A stretch of DNA of 64,000 bases from Ulva prolifera (Eukaryota > Chlorophyta > Ulvophyceae > Ulvales > Ulvaceae). The translations under genes and the position numbers were made by a program. Location of the stretch: assembly GCA_023078555.1 (NCBI GenBank), contig CM041198.1, positions 8,479,836 through 8,543,835 on the forward strand. Reading direction: 5' to 3'. Below the pieces are notes generated by a model. That model was not told the origin of the DNA. It saw only the letters and a list, made by a program, of their open reading frames with translations, and did not search any database. Below, in pieces: positions 11,331-22,903 of the stretch. The stretch's first letter is position 1, and each line of letters starts with the position of its first letter.

Positions 11331-13204
11331 TAGGGGGGTCTGCACTCGGGCCATGCACACGTCCACCGGGAACGCGAGCAACTCAGACATCGCCCAGGGC
11401 CCTGGGCGGTGTCTACAGACTCACAATAACATACTGAATGCACACAGGCGGTCGTCTCAAGTCACTGGGCGAAAGCGGCCCTTTTGTCGAAAAACGTATG
11501 CATGCCTGGGCAGAATGACCCATTTCGCCCAGGGAGCGCTTACAGCGCCCAGTGCGTGCCCAGCGCACGCCCAGTGAGCCTATGACGCCCTTATTATGTA
11601 TATTTTCAGTGTTGGGACGTTCACTTTGATGTCATCGATTGCTGTGGCAGGCGTCTTAGCCGTTGTGACTTGTGGGGTCATGTACTGTCACCTGTAGGCT
11701 GTTGGGAAGCTGCTCTGCATGATTGGAGCGCTATCAAGAACCAATGCAAGTGTTGTTCACTCCTGGGGATGGGTTGGTTTGTCGCTCTGTGGTTGAATGC
11801 TCCAGCGGCTCTGTCCCCATTGCATTCTGGCTTGTCTAGTACATGGCATGAGTATAAAACAACAGGCTCCAATAGGCGTAAATGCTTAATCTATGGCACA
11901 GTTGGGATACCTTTGATGATGCTGACAACTGTGATCGAGGCTGATCGCACGGCGGTTGATGAAGCTCATTGTATCAACACCATGTGGATGCAGCTGGCCT
12001 GGTTGATAAAGCTGACATGTTTGTCGTAAATTATAGTATCATGTAGTTGCATCTAGACTGTATTGCAATCGATGACACACTGACTGCCAGTCAGGTTGTA
12101 TGCTGATTGCTTGGTAGCATTGTGCAAGAGACAGAGAACCGATGCAGTTGACTGTATTCTTCTGTGAAGAACAATGCAATAAATTTGTACGCGAGACGAA
12201 CTCAGCATGCGCTCTGCGTCACCGTCATGGGAATCTGCACTGCATCAGAGGTGTAGCAAAGCCAGAATGACTTGCACACACAGCCTCTTTGTGTGCTTGG
12301 CTCTGTGATCTGCCACATCACGCCCACTGAAGACATCCTGATTGTCCACGGATCACTCACGTCAGGTGGTGCTGGTTGAACAGCGATAATTCATTGCGTA
12401 GTCGGCAAGGCTGTTATTTTTTTGCGTGAACGAAAATGCTGTCGCGGCCGTCACAGCCATATTCGCAGCACCTCCGTGCCATTCAAAACGAAGAAGATAT
12501 GAGATATCCATCATGACACAACATGTCGACTGTAATTTGTAGACCGCGCAGGGATCATTCTTGCCGTGGCTTCGATGAGCCGGTGTACGGCAGCGTACTT
12601 TCAGTCTCTGTGACGGAAGAACGCTTCTGCCCGAACAACATGTATTACTGATTTTGAGCGATGTGAGGCTGGTGTTTCTGGTATGTGTATGTATCTGCTG
12701 TGGCCCATTAGAATGCTGTGTTGCGTTGTTTGCAAGCTCACGAGGTGAAGAAACTGCACGCAAGTTCCGGCAGAAACAAACAGCAATGCCGCCTGCGACT
12801 TAATTTTAATCAATGATTGAATCTGTGGTAGCTAAGCCGGTCTAGGCCGGCGTGGTGTCCGCTCTCCATGGCTGCATCACATACAGGCCGGACATACCCG
12901 CACGACACCGGTTGACAGGTCGCTGAACATCTATGAGACATATTTTAGTGTTTTTCGGGTGTTCTCGACCCACTGTGCTCACTGGGCGTGCGCTGAGCGC
13001 CAAATCCGCGTCCATGGGCGAAAACGGCATTTTGGCCGAAAACAGGCCTTTCCCTGGGCACTTTTCTACGTGTAGCCCAAGGACCGCCTGTGTGCATTCA
13101 GTATCTTACTATGAGTCTATAGACACCGCCCAGGGCCCTGGGCGATGTCTGAGTTGCTCGCGTTCCCGGTGGACGTGTGCATGGCCCGAGTGCAGACCCC
13201 CCTA
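11331..13204. mobile_element. DNA transposon-like element with long terminal inverted repeats
   Basis: Inverted arms of about 240-250 bp (11331-11578 and 12970-13204) begin TAGGGGGGTCTGCACTCGGG and are almost identical over the outer 95 bp, then diverge. The element is flanked by CCCACG at 11325-11330 and 13205-13210, a 6-bp target duplication. Total length is 1874 bp. The interior (11580-12970) is AT-richer than the surroundings and has one open frame of 119 codons (11670-12029, plus) with no recognised domain. No transposase motif was seen, so it is probably non-autonomous. The superfamily is not assigned. Confidence 0.8.
11670..12029 (+). CDS. Unidentified ORF inside the TIR element
   Basis: A 119-codon open frame within the long-TIR element; its ATG start is at 11670 and the frame is open upstream as well. 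The product is rich in Cys, Trp and Leu and resembles no family I recognise. Its base composition is lower in GC than host exons here. It could be a remnant of the element's protein, or chance. Confidence 0.25.
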   Translation: MWGHVLSPVGCWEAALHDWSAIKNQCKCCSLLGMGWFVALWLNAPAALSPLHSGLSSTWHEYKTTGSNRRKCLIYGTVGIPLMMLTTVIEADRTAVDEAHCINTMWMQLAWLIKLTCLS

Positions 13205-13426
13205 CCCACGTACACACACCACTGTGGCAGTTCACAGCGGCTGCCTATACACCCACCACTGTGGCACACCGGCCTGGCCTGTATGATCATCATGCTGTGA
13301 TGACATCGTCCAGCATGTTGAGTTTGTATTTTTCTTTTTTAACGGGGTTTTATTTTTCGGCACTAGGTCTCGCGTGGACTCACAGGCGACGTCTGCAGCG
13401 CTTTGACACCCGCACGATGCGGGCAC

Positions 13427-15990
13427 TCAGCCATCACGCGGGATGGCCAGCTCAAGCAGAGGCGAAGAAGGCATACCACCTGGAGCGAACGCGGGCAGCT
13501 CTGGAACGTGGTCTTCTGCCAAGAGGGCACTCACACTGGCCTGCTCCGCCTGCATGCCACACGAGGCCTGCCTGCCGCACCTGCCGGCACTCACAAGCTG
13601 CACATGGAGGCAGCATGCTTGCAATTGTGTACGATACACAGACCCGGCAAACACAACACAAGCGCACAGAGGTAGCACACCGCCGCCTTCGCTACCTCCC
13701 GCTCTGCATGTCGGACATCGCTCTCGCTTGCAGCTGCTGTGGTCAAGGCCTCAAGCAACGCCTTCGCTCTGGCAGTCTTGTGGGCAGCTTCGTCTGCTGC
13801 CAATTCTGCATGCACCTGCAGCTGCCGATGCAGTTCGGACACGTCCGGCAGCTCCGTGCCGGCGGGGTCTGTGGGCCACGCCAGCACCCGGAGGGCCCAC
13901 CTCGCCTGAGCAATTTGTGCTGGAGTCATTGACGGAATGGAAAGCAGCGTGGCCCGTTTGAGGGCGGCTTGGGTCGCGGGTGGCACCCCGAGCCGAAGCT
14001 GCGCAAAACAGTGCAGAGTGACAGCTGTAGCCTCTGCGGCAGTATATAGTACAGACGTCCTTTTGGTCTGGAATACATCTGCTGTTGCGGCGTGCAGGGC
14101 ATCAATATCAACATCGATGCCGGGCGGTTTGCCTCGGCTTGAGTCGTGGAGCGCCGCGAGCGCCCACCAGGCGTCTGCTAATATTGCTGGGCTGGTGTAA
14201 AACGACTCGTGCTTGAAGTCATGATCAGCAATCGCCAGCCGCACGGTCGCCACACAGAGAGCATCGTGCGCCTCCACTGGAACCTCCGAGCCCAGCTTCG
14301 TGAGCGCGTCCCAGATGCGATCGATGTCCGATAACTTCATGTCCGGTGCAGACCGGGCTGTGGCAGCGTGCAGAGCGCCACGCACCTCGCGGTCGCCTGG
14401 CGATGCCGGCATGCACACCAGCTGGGAGTATGCGAGCCACATGACGGCCACCTCCGAGGGGGCCAGGTCCGGAGCCACCCTGGCCGTCGCAGCGAGCAGG
14501 GCATCTGCATCCCCTTTCGCCACGGCCGGTGGACCGTGGCCGCGATACAGCTGCACGAGCGCTGTCCAGGTCGTCACGATGTCCTCGGGCCCCATGCATG
14601 GAGCCTCCTGCATGGCAGTGTCCACCAGCGCCGTTGCAACTTCGTCCGTCAAACAATCACCTGAGAGGGTGGCGTACGCCTGCAGCATCTTTGGGGCGCC
14701 CCACGTGCTCGTGACCGGCGGACCGGGTCGAGCAGTTATGTATTGGGTCCTTCGCTTAAAGTTGGCCACAAACGTGCCCATAAAAAGTCTGACTTCCATG
14801 ATCTGCTGTAGCGCGTCTGCCGGCCATGGACACCCGACCTTGTCCTGAAGCTGTGCGGCTGCAAACATGATGTCGGCAAACTCGGTGGTCCCGGGCGTGC
14901 CGCAATGCCTGCGTTCTTCTTTGAGCCACACCCAGAACGCTGTGTGGCAATGGCGCATTCGGCTTTGAGCCAATGCCAATCGCGCCACGTCACTATCGCT
15001 GACGGTCTCCCAGTCGTTGATCTTTTGCTTTACATCTATGTCGGCAATGACACGATTGAACAGGATGTACACAAACGGCCGCAGCTGTAGGCTGAGGCGG
15101 CTCCTGAGCCCACGCTTGCCCCGGTGGATCCAGCATTGGCCAAGCATGACCCTGCGGTGCAGGGGTGGTTGCTTCTCGAGGAGCCAGCTGAGGTCGGACA
15201 GGAAGTGAATGTTGTGATGAAGGGCGCCGCCACGATCCACAGCGATGGCAAGGACGCTTCTCAGTGCGTCAGTGCAGTCGGTGACGTCCTCAGACCGCAC
15301 GCACCCCCGGTGCAGCGCAGCAAACGCTTGCATGATCGCCCATGGCGGCTGGTGCGTGGCGGCCGGTCTCCTGACTTCAGCATCCGTAAGCTGTCTGACA
15401 TCCCTCAACACGGCCTGCAGGTAATGGACAGAACATGTGTGCACGGGTTGAACGATGGTCGGGGCATAATCGATGCTGCAGCTGCTTGCCTGCCCACGCT
15501 CACAACTATGCTGTAAAGCAAACCCGATTGCCCTTGCCAGTATCCCGAGTGGGCAGATGTGCACTGTATGTATGTAATCACAAAGAACAGAGGCCGGGCA
15601 TGGCGCCATTCCTCGTAATCCACTCGCAAGTCCACTCACTGTATCATGCCACCAGGCCGAGCACGCGCGTGCCACAGCTCTGCCCCGGTGATTCCAGCGA
15701 AAGGTTGAAGCCTCGCTCGGAGCACATACGCATTTCCTTTGCACAACGCCACACTCAACCGGCGCAAAGCATTTGTCACAAAAACCCGATCGTCCACCAC
15801 ACCGTACCGAGACGCAACCTCCGCCAGTCGAGTCAAGTGATCCATAGCAGGCTGTCCCAAGAAACCATGCATCTCATGCGACAACGGCACAAAATGACAT
15901 GCATCAGGGTTGACGTCGTACAAACGGCAAGCAATGCGTTTCTGCACGTCCCGCGCCATCGCAGCACCCCCGCCCTCCCGAGCTGCCCGG
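13427..15990 (-). CDS. OPR-like helical-repeat protein
   Basis: Clear exons on the minus strand are 15414-13681 (578 codons, acceptor CTGCAG, donor GTGTGC) and 13549-13427 (final 40 codons, acceptor GCATGCAG), joined in phase. A 5' coding block with FVTNALRRLSVALCKG lies at about 15990-15720, but its splice to the main exon was not resolved. The main exon contains degenerate repeats of roughly 38 residues built around A-A-T-A-R and W-x-A-x-x-x-L helices, for example LLAATARVAPDLAPSEVAVM and ALHAATARSAPDMKLSDIDR. Such arrays resemble the octotricopeptide-type RNA-binding proteins that act on organelle transcripts in green algae. That assignment is an inference: no RAP domain was seen. Broken copies lie at 6.9-8.6 kb. 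Confidence 0.6.
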
Positions 15991-16930
15991 CCGCAATAGG
16001 TATCAGTTCAAGGGTTCACAATCGTCACAATTCAATCCACCTGTGTATGTATGCATACAAACCTAGCCATGTCCATTTGGACATGGACAACTCGAGTTCC
16101 TGAATCTGGGACGGAACGAGGCACCCAGCTGCAATCGCAAGATCGATCGGAAACATCCAGAGCCCCCCCCAAAACCCTGACCAAAAAATTGCGCTGGCGT
16201 CATCACCCCGCGTTTGTAACACCGGCGAAGGTGCTGCACAGGCACACTGCAACACATGCATGTGATGCAGTATGGCTCTGCAGTCTATAGAGCCTGGGCA
16301 GAGAGGATGCACCAGCGCTAGCGAATCGTTTGTGCATGCCATTAGTGACTCACAGTGACTCGTCGGATCTGCGGTCGATTCGCATGGTATGCATATGCAC
16401 TTCCGCAACTGGCGATATCTGTGAAAGACCTGTATGTATGTTGACGCGCACGTGAGACACTCCAAGGCACTGTGAGCACACAATGTATAACAACACTTCC
16501 ACGGCTTCGGATGGGACGTCAGTGAGCAGCAAGGCGACTACGAGGCACTCACAAAGACACACTTGCCACCCCCCTGGACACTACGACATGTCCTCGCGGA
16601 ACACACGCCAAAAGGGCACTACGCCAAACCAACGCAACAGCTTACATGAGTATTTTCACAGCGCCTCAGCAGCTAATGAGCATTTTCCTTCATTGTTCGC
16701 ATCGCGCAGAGGTGCTAGAACGATCCGCAACCCGGCTGTTAATTAGATTTCTGGGGCCTGACCCGGGTCAAGACATTCTTATGACACAATTGCAATTTCA
16801 GTGTCTGAATTTGTGTGAGGGGCTTGCAGAGCATAGCATGTGATGACCCCTCAAGCCACGTACAGCTCTTGAAGGTGCAGCTCTTGTCATTGGCAGCGTG
16901 GTGCTTCAGATAGCCATGCATGACCGACTG
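15991..16930. other. Intergenic stretch
   Basis: No supported gene. Open frames are short, and none is conserved in the duplicated counterpart, which is itself shorter here. Confidence 0.4.
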
Positions 16931-16939
16931 CAGCTAGGT

Positions 16940-17910
16940 GACGCTCCCGCGATGCGGTGTCGCGGAGAACTGCGCATGCATGCGTGGTGCGCACCGTCAG
17001 AACCGTTTCCCGTCCTTGAGCTCGGGCTTCAAACTCTGGAGCCTGTGGCGCTTGTTTGCGATCGTTAGCATATCGCATGTGAAAAGTACTAGTGCGCCTC
17101 GCCTGATCGCCGACATGGCGCCAGGGACTCGGCTCACTGGGGCAGCCAACGCTCTGGACCACATTAGCACGTATACGGCCTCGAGGCTGATCCGAAACAA
17201 ATAATTCTCGCGCTTGCTTCGACGGTGCAGGTGAATCAGCGGTAGCGTGCATCAAGGCCGAAGGCGGAACGGCGAGTCCTGGTCGGCCTTGATAATATCT
17301 GACTGGCGAGCCTGGAGGTGTACCTTGAACAGCCAAGCATGCTGCTGCCGCATGGAGAGCAGCACTTGGTGGTCGATGACCTGTGCACCACGAAGCTAGC
17401 CGGAACAACGCCCGCATGCGCACGGTGGTCGCCTGCGTCCACAGTAAGAAACAAATGCGCAGCTACAGGATTGTAAATAAAGGAAAGCCTTCACGACTCA
17501 AAAGTTCTGACTACAGAGCGAGCGCGATATGGAAATGGCGCACATGAAGCCGACGGACAGCCAAGCGACAGCACAGCTAGAACATTGACAACTCAGGGAA
17601 GGGCACGAGGAGGCATCATGAACAAACGATCTACAAATATCCAACTAGCCTGCGGTGTCAGTAGTGACGCCTTGGATGCAGTTGTCAACTCTGGCCCCGG
17701 TTCTTCGATTCATGGAAGTATGGTGGACGCTGGTTCTGTACAGGACCGAGCAAGAATTGGCGATTACTCCGCCATCATTGCGTGTACAACCACTCCTTTT
17801 GAGGCGTAACTGCAGGCGGCGATGCTACACGTAGTGTCCTGCCTGCAAGCCGAATGCGACTGTGGAGCCATGCTCACATGGCGCTCAGGTACTCGGCGCC
17901 TTCGAGCCGA
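16940..17910. repeat. Duplicate partner of 9300-10340
   Basis: Same block order as 9300-10340. Fragments of minus-strand frames resemble each other in both copies (the HMRYANDRKQAPQAP stretch at about 17070 against CMRYSTDRNQAPRAT), but neither is intact over a useful length. It may derive from an old gene now decayed. Confidence 0.55.
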
Positions 17911-18030
17911 TTACCGAGGACACCTGTCTCACGCGTCCGCGATGCACTGTGGCTGTGGGAACCTCTGTGGGATGTTGCGAGCGGTCAGGGTTGAACCATA
18001 CAGACAAGCGGACCAACTGCTGACGTGAGT

Positions 18031-18035
18031 TTACA
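18031..18035 (-). terminator. TGTAA polyadenylation motif, TLDc gene
   Basis: TGTAA on the minus strand about 150 nt past the stop of the TLDc gene. TGTAA is the usual poly(A) signal in chlorophyte algae. Confidence 0.4.
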
Positions 18036-18097
18036 GCGGCTACATCACACAGGCCACGCCAAAGCTGTGCCACTTGGACCCTGCAGGAAACATGCAT

Positions 18098-18115
18098 CCC
18101 CCCCCCCCCCCCCCC
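18098..18115. repeat. C18 homopolymer
   Basis: Eighteen C just 3' of the TLDc gene stop. The duplicated locus at 10576-10614 has 39. Confidence 0.9.
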
Positions 18116-18182
18116 AGGTGCCGTCCACCGATGTACCGTTCAGCCACTGCAGCGCCGCCGCACACCAGCGCCGCCCGAGCTG

Positions 18183-19423
18183 TCACGGCGACGGCGGCCT
18201 GTCCCGCACGCCGCGGCTGTGCATCTGGTGGCCGTGCAGCTCCAGGATCTGCTGGTCCTCCTTGAAACGGTCGAGCGCGGAGCGCCCCGGCCGCCCCCCG
18301 CCGTCCTCCTCCTCCTCCCGCCGCACCAGCCAGCACTCCACGCGCTCGATCTCAAACGTCTCGGCGGATGCGAGGCACGGCGCGCCGAATGTCGCGGCCG
18401 GCCGGCTCATGCCGCTGTCGAGGTCGTCGTTGATCAGCAGGCTGAAGTAGCCGACCTGGCCGCCGAAGCCAACGCCATTCGGCAGCTGCGAGAACTTCTG
18501 CGCGCACCACTGGAAGTTCTCGTTCACGCCGGACGCGAAGTGGACCGCGAAGGTGGGCTCGAGCTGAAAGAGGAAGGAGGCGGCGGAGCCGTAGAAGGTG
18601 CCGTGTTTGTCCCAGGCCTCCGATGCGTAGCCGCCAAACACATGGCCCGCCTTGTCCCGCACCTGCACCCGACCGGCGCCTCCTGTGGCTCACTGGCAGC
18701 TGCGCGCTCGCGACAGACACATCCGCACTGTTCCACATGCATGTGATGCTGCGAGGGGACGTGATACATGTGTGCTAGTCAGGGAACAGGCCCGTGCGGG
18801 AGGGCTAGAACGACAGACATCCCGCATTGGATGTAGCTGCAGAGCATGAGAAGACCGTAGCATTTGCCCTCTGGGGCACCCTCGTACAATCAACAATGGT
18901 GGCCCACCGGAACAGGGGGGCAGAGGGGGCGCACGACGATGATCGAGGGGCCCTTGCACGTGATGTTGCCGTAGAACGTGGCGAACGATTTGCCATGCAG
19001 GTCCGAGTTGAACAGCAGGTGCCAGGTGCGTCGCTCCGGCGTCGGCAGCAGCGACGCGAGTGCGAGCCGCGCGCCCGCACTCAGCAGCACGTGCGGCGCC
19101 GCGGCGGCGCTGATCGGCGTCGCGATCTCCGGCGCCACCAGCTCTGCCGGCCCCGCAGCCTCCTCCTCCTCCTCGGGCGCGCTATCTGTGGCGGTGTCCG
19201 GGGCGGACGTGGGGGCGCGGGGTGGCGGGGGGAAGGCGGCGAGGAGGGACGAGAAGAGGTGTAGCACAGCCGGGCAGGCCGTGAGGGCGGCCGCGAAGGC
19301 TCCGGGGTCGCGGGTGTGCGGCGCGAGCGTGTCAGAGATGACGCGCAGCTGCCAGAGGGACTTGGCGTCGGTGACCGAGGGGCACGTGGCTCGCAGGGCG
19401 CCGACGATGCAGTCAAAGAGAAC
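18183..19423 (-). CDS. TLDc-domain protein, MEAK7-like (5' end not found)
   Basis: Exons 19423-18935 and 18662-18183 (stop at 18185-18183) join in phase at a GTGCGC donor and a GGGTGCAG acceptor, giving 322 codons of the C-terminal part. The TLDc domain starts near WHLLFNSDLHGKSFATFYG, continues across the intron with VRDKAGHVFGGYASEAW, and ends with PNGVGFGGQVGYFSLLINDD and the characteristic FEIERVECWLV. The tail HSRGVRDRP matches the end of MEAK7/TLDC1 proteins, which in animals act in alternative mTOR signalling; the role in algae is unknown. An acidic insert (about EEEEEAAGPAEL) precedes the domain. Further 5' exons must exist above 19423, after acceptor AGTGTAG, but were not identified. 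A truncated duplicate lies at 10620-11018. Confidence 0.85.
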
Positions 19424-20101
19424 CTACACTCCGGCCGAGCTCGCGGGAGGATCCAGGACGGGGGACAGCCACATGTGTAGCATTGTACGGTGGCTTCATG
19501 GTGAGTGCATGGTGTGACGTGTCGAAATGATACATGAGGTGCATGCATTGGCACAAACAGCCGACACTCGTGTGCACTGTAGACACTGGAGAACGCCGAC
19601 GGGGCCATGGGGCAGGTGTGCATTATTGTGCGGCCAGTCGGGCGTGCAAGTCGTGCCAGTGCGGCGGTGGTCTCGCAGTGAAGGTGCCAACACTGCGAGG
19701 AGCATCGCGCCTGTCTCGGCGACGCGCGGTGGGTCAGGGGAGGCAGGGGATGATTTGCTGCCGCTATCGCAGGGTGCACAAGGCTGCAGGTGTGCTGTTG
19801 TGCCGAGGGGCTTGAACACACTTTGGCAGCAGGGCATGGGCAGCCAGGTGAGTGCACCTCTGCGCGGAGGCGGCGCTGTTGGCTCGTGTTTGGACTGCAG
19901 AAATATGAGCATGCATAGGGGGGACGCTCGACGTGTACAGAAGTTTCGCCTGGTCTAGCAACACAGCGACAACGCTGAAGCCTGACAACGCTTTATTTTT
20001 CGGTGTGTGGAGTGTGGAGTGTGTGTGGAGTGTGTAGGCGTGTGCAACCCGGCAGAGCACACCAGGCCTCTGCGGCCGACACCTGGGTGCGCTTCAAGGC
20101 T
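19424..20101. other. Unassigned stretch 5' of the TLDc exons
   Basis: Probably contains the N-terminal exons of the TLDc gene, but I could not pick them out. Near 20010-20040 there is a short run of TGTGGAGTG repeats. Confidence 0.35.
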
Positions 20102-20690
20102 TCACAGCTTAAGAAGCACAGCCTTCAGATGGCAGTATAGACGCCTGCTGGCTTGTCTGTGCTTCAGCAGTGCAAGGGCGCGACATGTGCAGATGGGCTT
20201 CTGCAGGCTGCATGCATGAGGTTTGAAGGCATTCACCTGAGCGGAGCACTCTCGAGGTAACATGGTGATTGCAGCACGGCACTTGCTTTGCTTGGAGCAG
20301 CGCTCGAAATGATATTTCAAGAGCACAAGGTCGGGTAGCCCGGGCTTGTCACGATGCGCCGCTGCCTTCTTTGACTGGGGAGCATTTGCAGCATGCACAC
20401 TGCTGAGCGCCCGATCAACACAAGCGCACGCGGCATCACACTTCGCATCAAGTGATAGAAGATCCTGCAATCCACTTGATCAGATCATTGTTGTGAGCTC
20501 GCGGGATGAGCCAGACTCTAGCGGGACCTTGAACGCTGGGAACACACAGGCAATTTGCTTCGCTCGACAGGCGCTGCCTCTGAGCCCATCACGGCGGCGT
20601 ATTGCTTCTTTATCGCTGCCATTTGCTGCGGCGAAAACGAAGCAAGCGCTTCTTTGTGCTCTGTAGAGAGAGCGCGTTTCGATGAGCTTG
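20102..20690 (-). CDS. Possible gene for a Cys/His-rich protein
   Basis: An open frame (20470-20102) starts just after a plausible acceptor (GGATTGCAG) and encodes about 120 residues rich in Cys and His, including LLKYHFERCSKQSKC and HACSLQKPICTC. A preceding open block around 20690-20540 reads HKEALASFSPQQMAAIKKQY, which looks like a real exon. The second half weakly recalls the TAZ zinc finger pattern (L-x-x-x-H-x-x-x-C-x4-C), but the full set of ligands is not there. Treat it as an uncharacterised gene with uncertain exon limits. Confidence 0.35.
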
Positions 20691-21218
20691 TCCCCATCGC
20701 TTTAGAATGATGTGCACGGATCAGTACACAAGCAGTCTCCGATCACTGCATCAATGATACAACAATGCGCAATAGTTGCACTACGGAGTCCATCGTGATC
20801 CTTGTCAATGAAGATGCGACACAGGTGACAACGAATCTAGTGCACCCACGTCAAGTATCGGAGCAGCTCGAACGCACCAAGACACAAAAGTGTACCATTC
20901 ATGTTGGCTCAAATGTTTACTGCAAGATGTGCATATTTGCAGCGGTGGCAGGAACCACTCATCTCTGTGAATGCATGGTGGTGCAGACCTACACCATGGG
21001 CTTGCATCAGACAACCGTGGTATCATGCAAGTTGCTACACCCTGTCTGAAAAAGGATTCGAAGATGATAATTAGGATACGTTGTAGCACCGCACGGGCAA
21101 TCACATTGTATCAAGACATTGACTTGTTGCACCCAGGTGCCATCGGGTCGTTACAAATTCATGACCCTACAGCGAGGCAGAACTTTTGCCAACATCAATA
21201 GACTGATGAATCATCTGT

Positions 21219-22322
21219 CTATCGCTGCCTCTTGCCCTTGATCTCGGTGGGAATCAGATCTGCATGATACATGACCTGAATGATACTGAACGACTGCAAC
21301 GACAGTTGCAGGACGACGTGCTGACACTGGTGGCGGCTGCATACAGCGCATTCCAAGCCTAACCATCTTCACTCTACTGGGAATCTTGGGGTGCATCAAC
21401 ATTGCGTATAGCCTAGAGAGTTTGGCACACAGCGCAAAGCATTGGCAGACAGGGCAAGCAGACCTCGACTCTGTGGGCAATTCAGGCCCTCACACAGCAG
21501 ATGACTGGCAGACACGGAGGTATGCACGGTCTGAACTAGTCCAGCACCCGACTTCAAGTAAGTAATGGCACGCAGATTTGCAAGCAGCCCAGCGACAGCA
21601 TGAGACTCGGACATGTACTGACAGAAAGCATGGCTTGAGGATAGAGATGGTGAAGAGCGCACTGGGAGGAAGGGACTGCTTTAGCTTCTCAGCCTTGTCG
21701 GCGTCTGGCACCGTCAGTGTGTACAAGTACTTGGAGCACCGTACTTTGAACTTTGTTGACAACTTGGACTTGCGGATCTTGACAGCTGTGGCGTCCTTAC
21801 GACGGGCCGTCAGGAGGAATTCCTTGATGTCCTTGATTTCCTTGGGCTGCAAACAGCAGCATGTGATTTAGCGAGGGCTGTGGGCCCAGCACTGATGTGC
21901 CAAGCACTGCCTCAGGATGGATCCACAGACACAGAAACTCTGCGAGCTGAACGTAGCAGGATGTTGAATTCAGACATACGCTCTGAATGTGCAAAGAAGT
22001 ACGCGCCGGCGAGAAGAGCAAGAGCGCCGATCACAAGGAAATATTTCACAGCGTACATCTACTGTACAGGTCTGACAGTAGCACGGTGAGTCAATTGATA
22101 AACTTTCTAGCACCAGTTTGTGCCGCAACTGCATAGGATCCAACGCAGTGCGTGCAATATATGCAAGAGAGACCGCCCGCACAGCCTGAGTAGCATATCT
22201 CGAGCACTAAGCCATGCATCATTTATACATATGCCATGAATGGAAAAATTAAGCAGCACTGACGGATGTTGGGCTGTGGACAAAACGCGCCCAGGGAGCG
22301 CAATCCGTCGGCAGCGCACCAT
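21219..22322 (-). CDS. RPL38: 60S ribosomal protein eL38
   Basis: Exon 21846-21663 encodes [20 protein letters not shown] through YLYTLTV and KLKQSLPP, an unmistakable eL38 covering nearly the whole protein. Its acceptor (TTTGCAG) falls right after codon 1 and its donor is GTGCGC. The start is proposed as an ATG at 22322-22320 followed directly by a GTGCGC donor, so exon 1 would contribute only the start codon, as in many plant ribosomal protein genes. The third exon is proposed at 21259-21219 (acceptor CATGCAG), ending [12 protein letters not shown] and a stop; it keeps phase and gives 75 residues, against about 70 usual. Exon 2 is certain, while exons 1 and 3 are inferences. The gene is divergent to RRN3. 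Confidence 0.85.
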
Positions 22323-22903
22323 CTTGAATCCTATGCTAGCCAAAGTATGTCAACGGAGAAAGGATGGGTGTCAGGACAGCTTCACCTTTTGCGGGGTCCA
22401 TGCCTGCGAATACGTGATCGGCTTCTCCGTTCTGTGCTCCGACTGGTGTCGGCTGACGCCATCATGTTTACGCGGTGCCCGCGGCACAAAGCAACACACC
22501 ATAGGACGACACCACCGGTATAATGCTCGGCATACAGCTACATACTCCAGCATTAAATACCATTGATTACATTCTGAGTATGTAAAACTTTACTACTGGC
22601 TGCAATTTGCCTTCTCGCGCGCAAACTTGAGCTGCCTGCTCAATCTGCTCGAACGGAACTGTTCCTGCTGTCGGAAAAGTGACAAATCAGTACAACATGC
22701 ATCACTAGGGTATTACTCCCTTGTACCTGCTGTAATGACGAGTGCACGGGCCTGAGTTATCGCCAGGTAACTATCGTGCTCTAAAACCTGCGCCGCTAGT
22801 ACATCTTGCAGCGAGCGCTGGACGCGTTTACATCGACGTGGTATACATTAATGGCGTCAATCTACCAGCTGCGTTGACAGAAGTGCGCCGAAGGATCCCA
22901 TTA

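Noticed and set aside
13177-13961. Long plus-strand frames opposite the OPR-like gene
   Set aside because: They are antisense shadows of the GC-rich exon on the minus strand and show no family resemblance.
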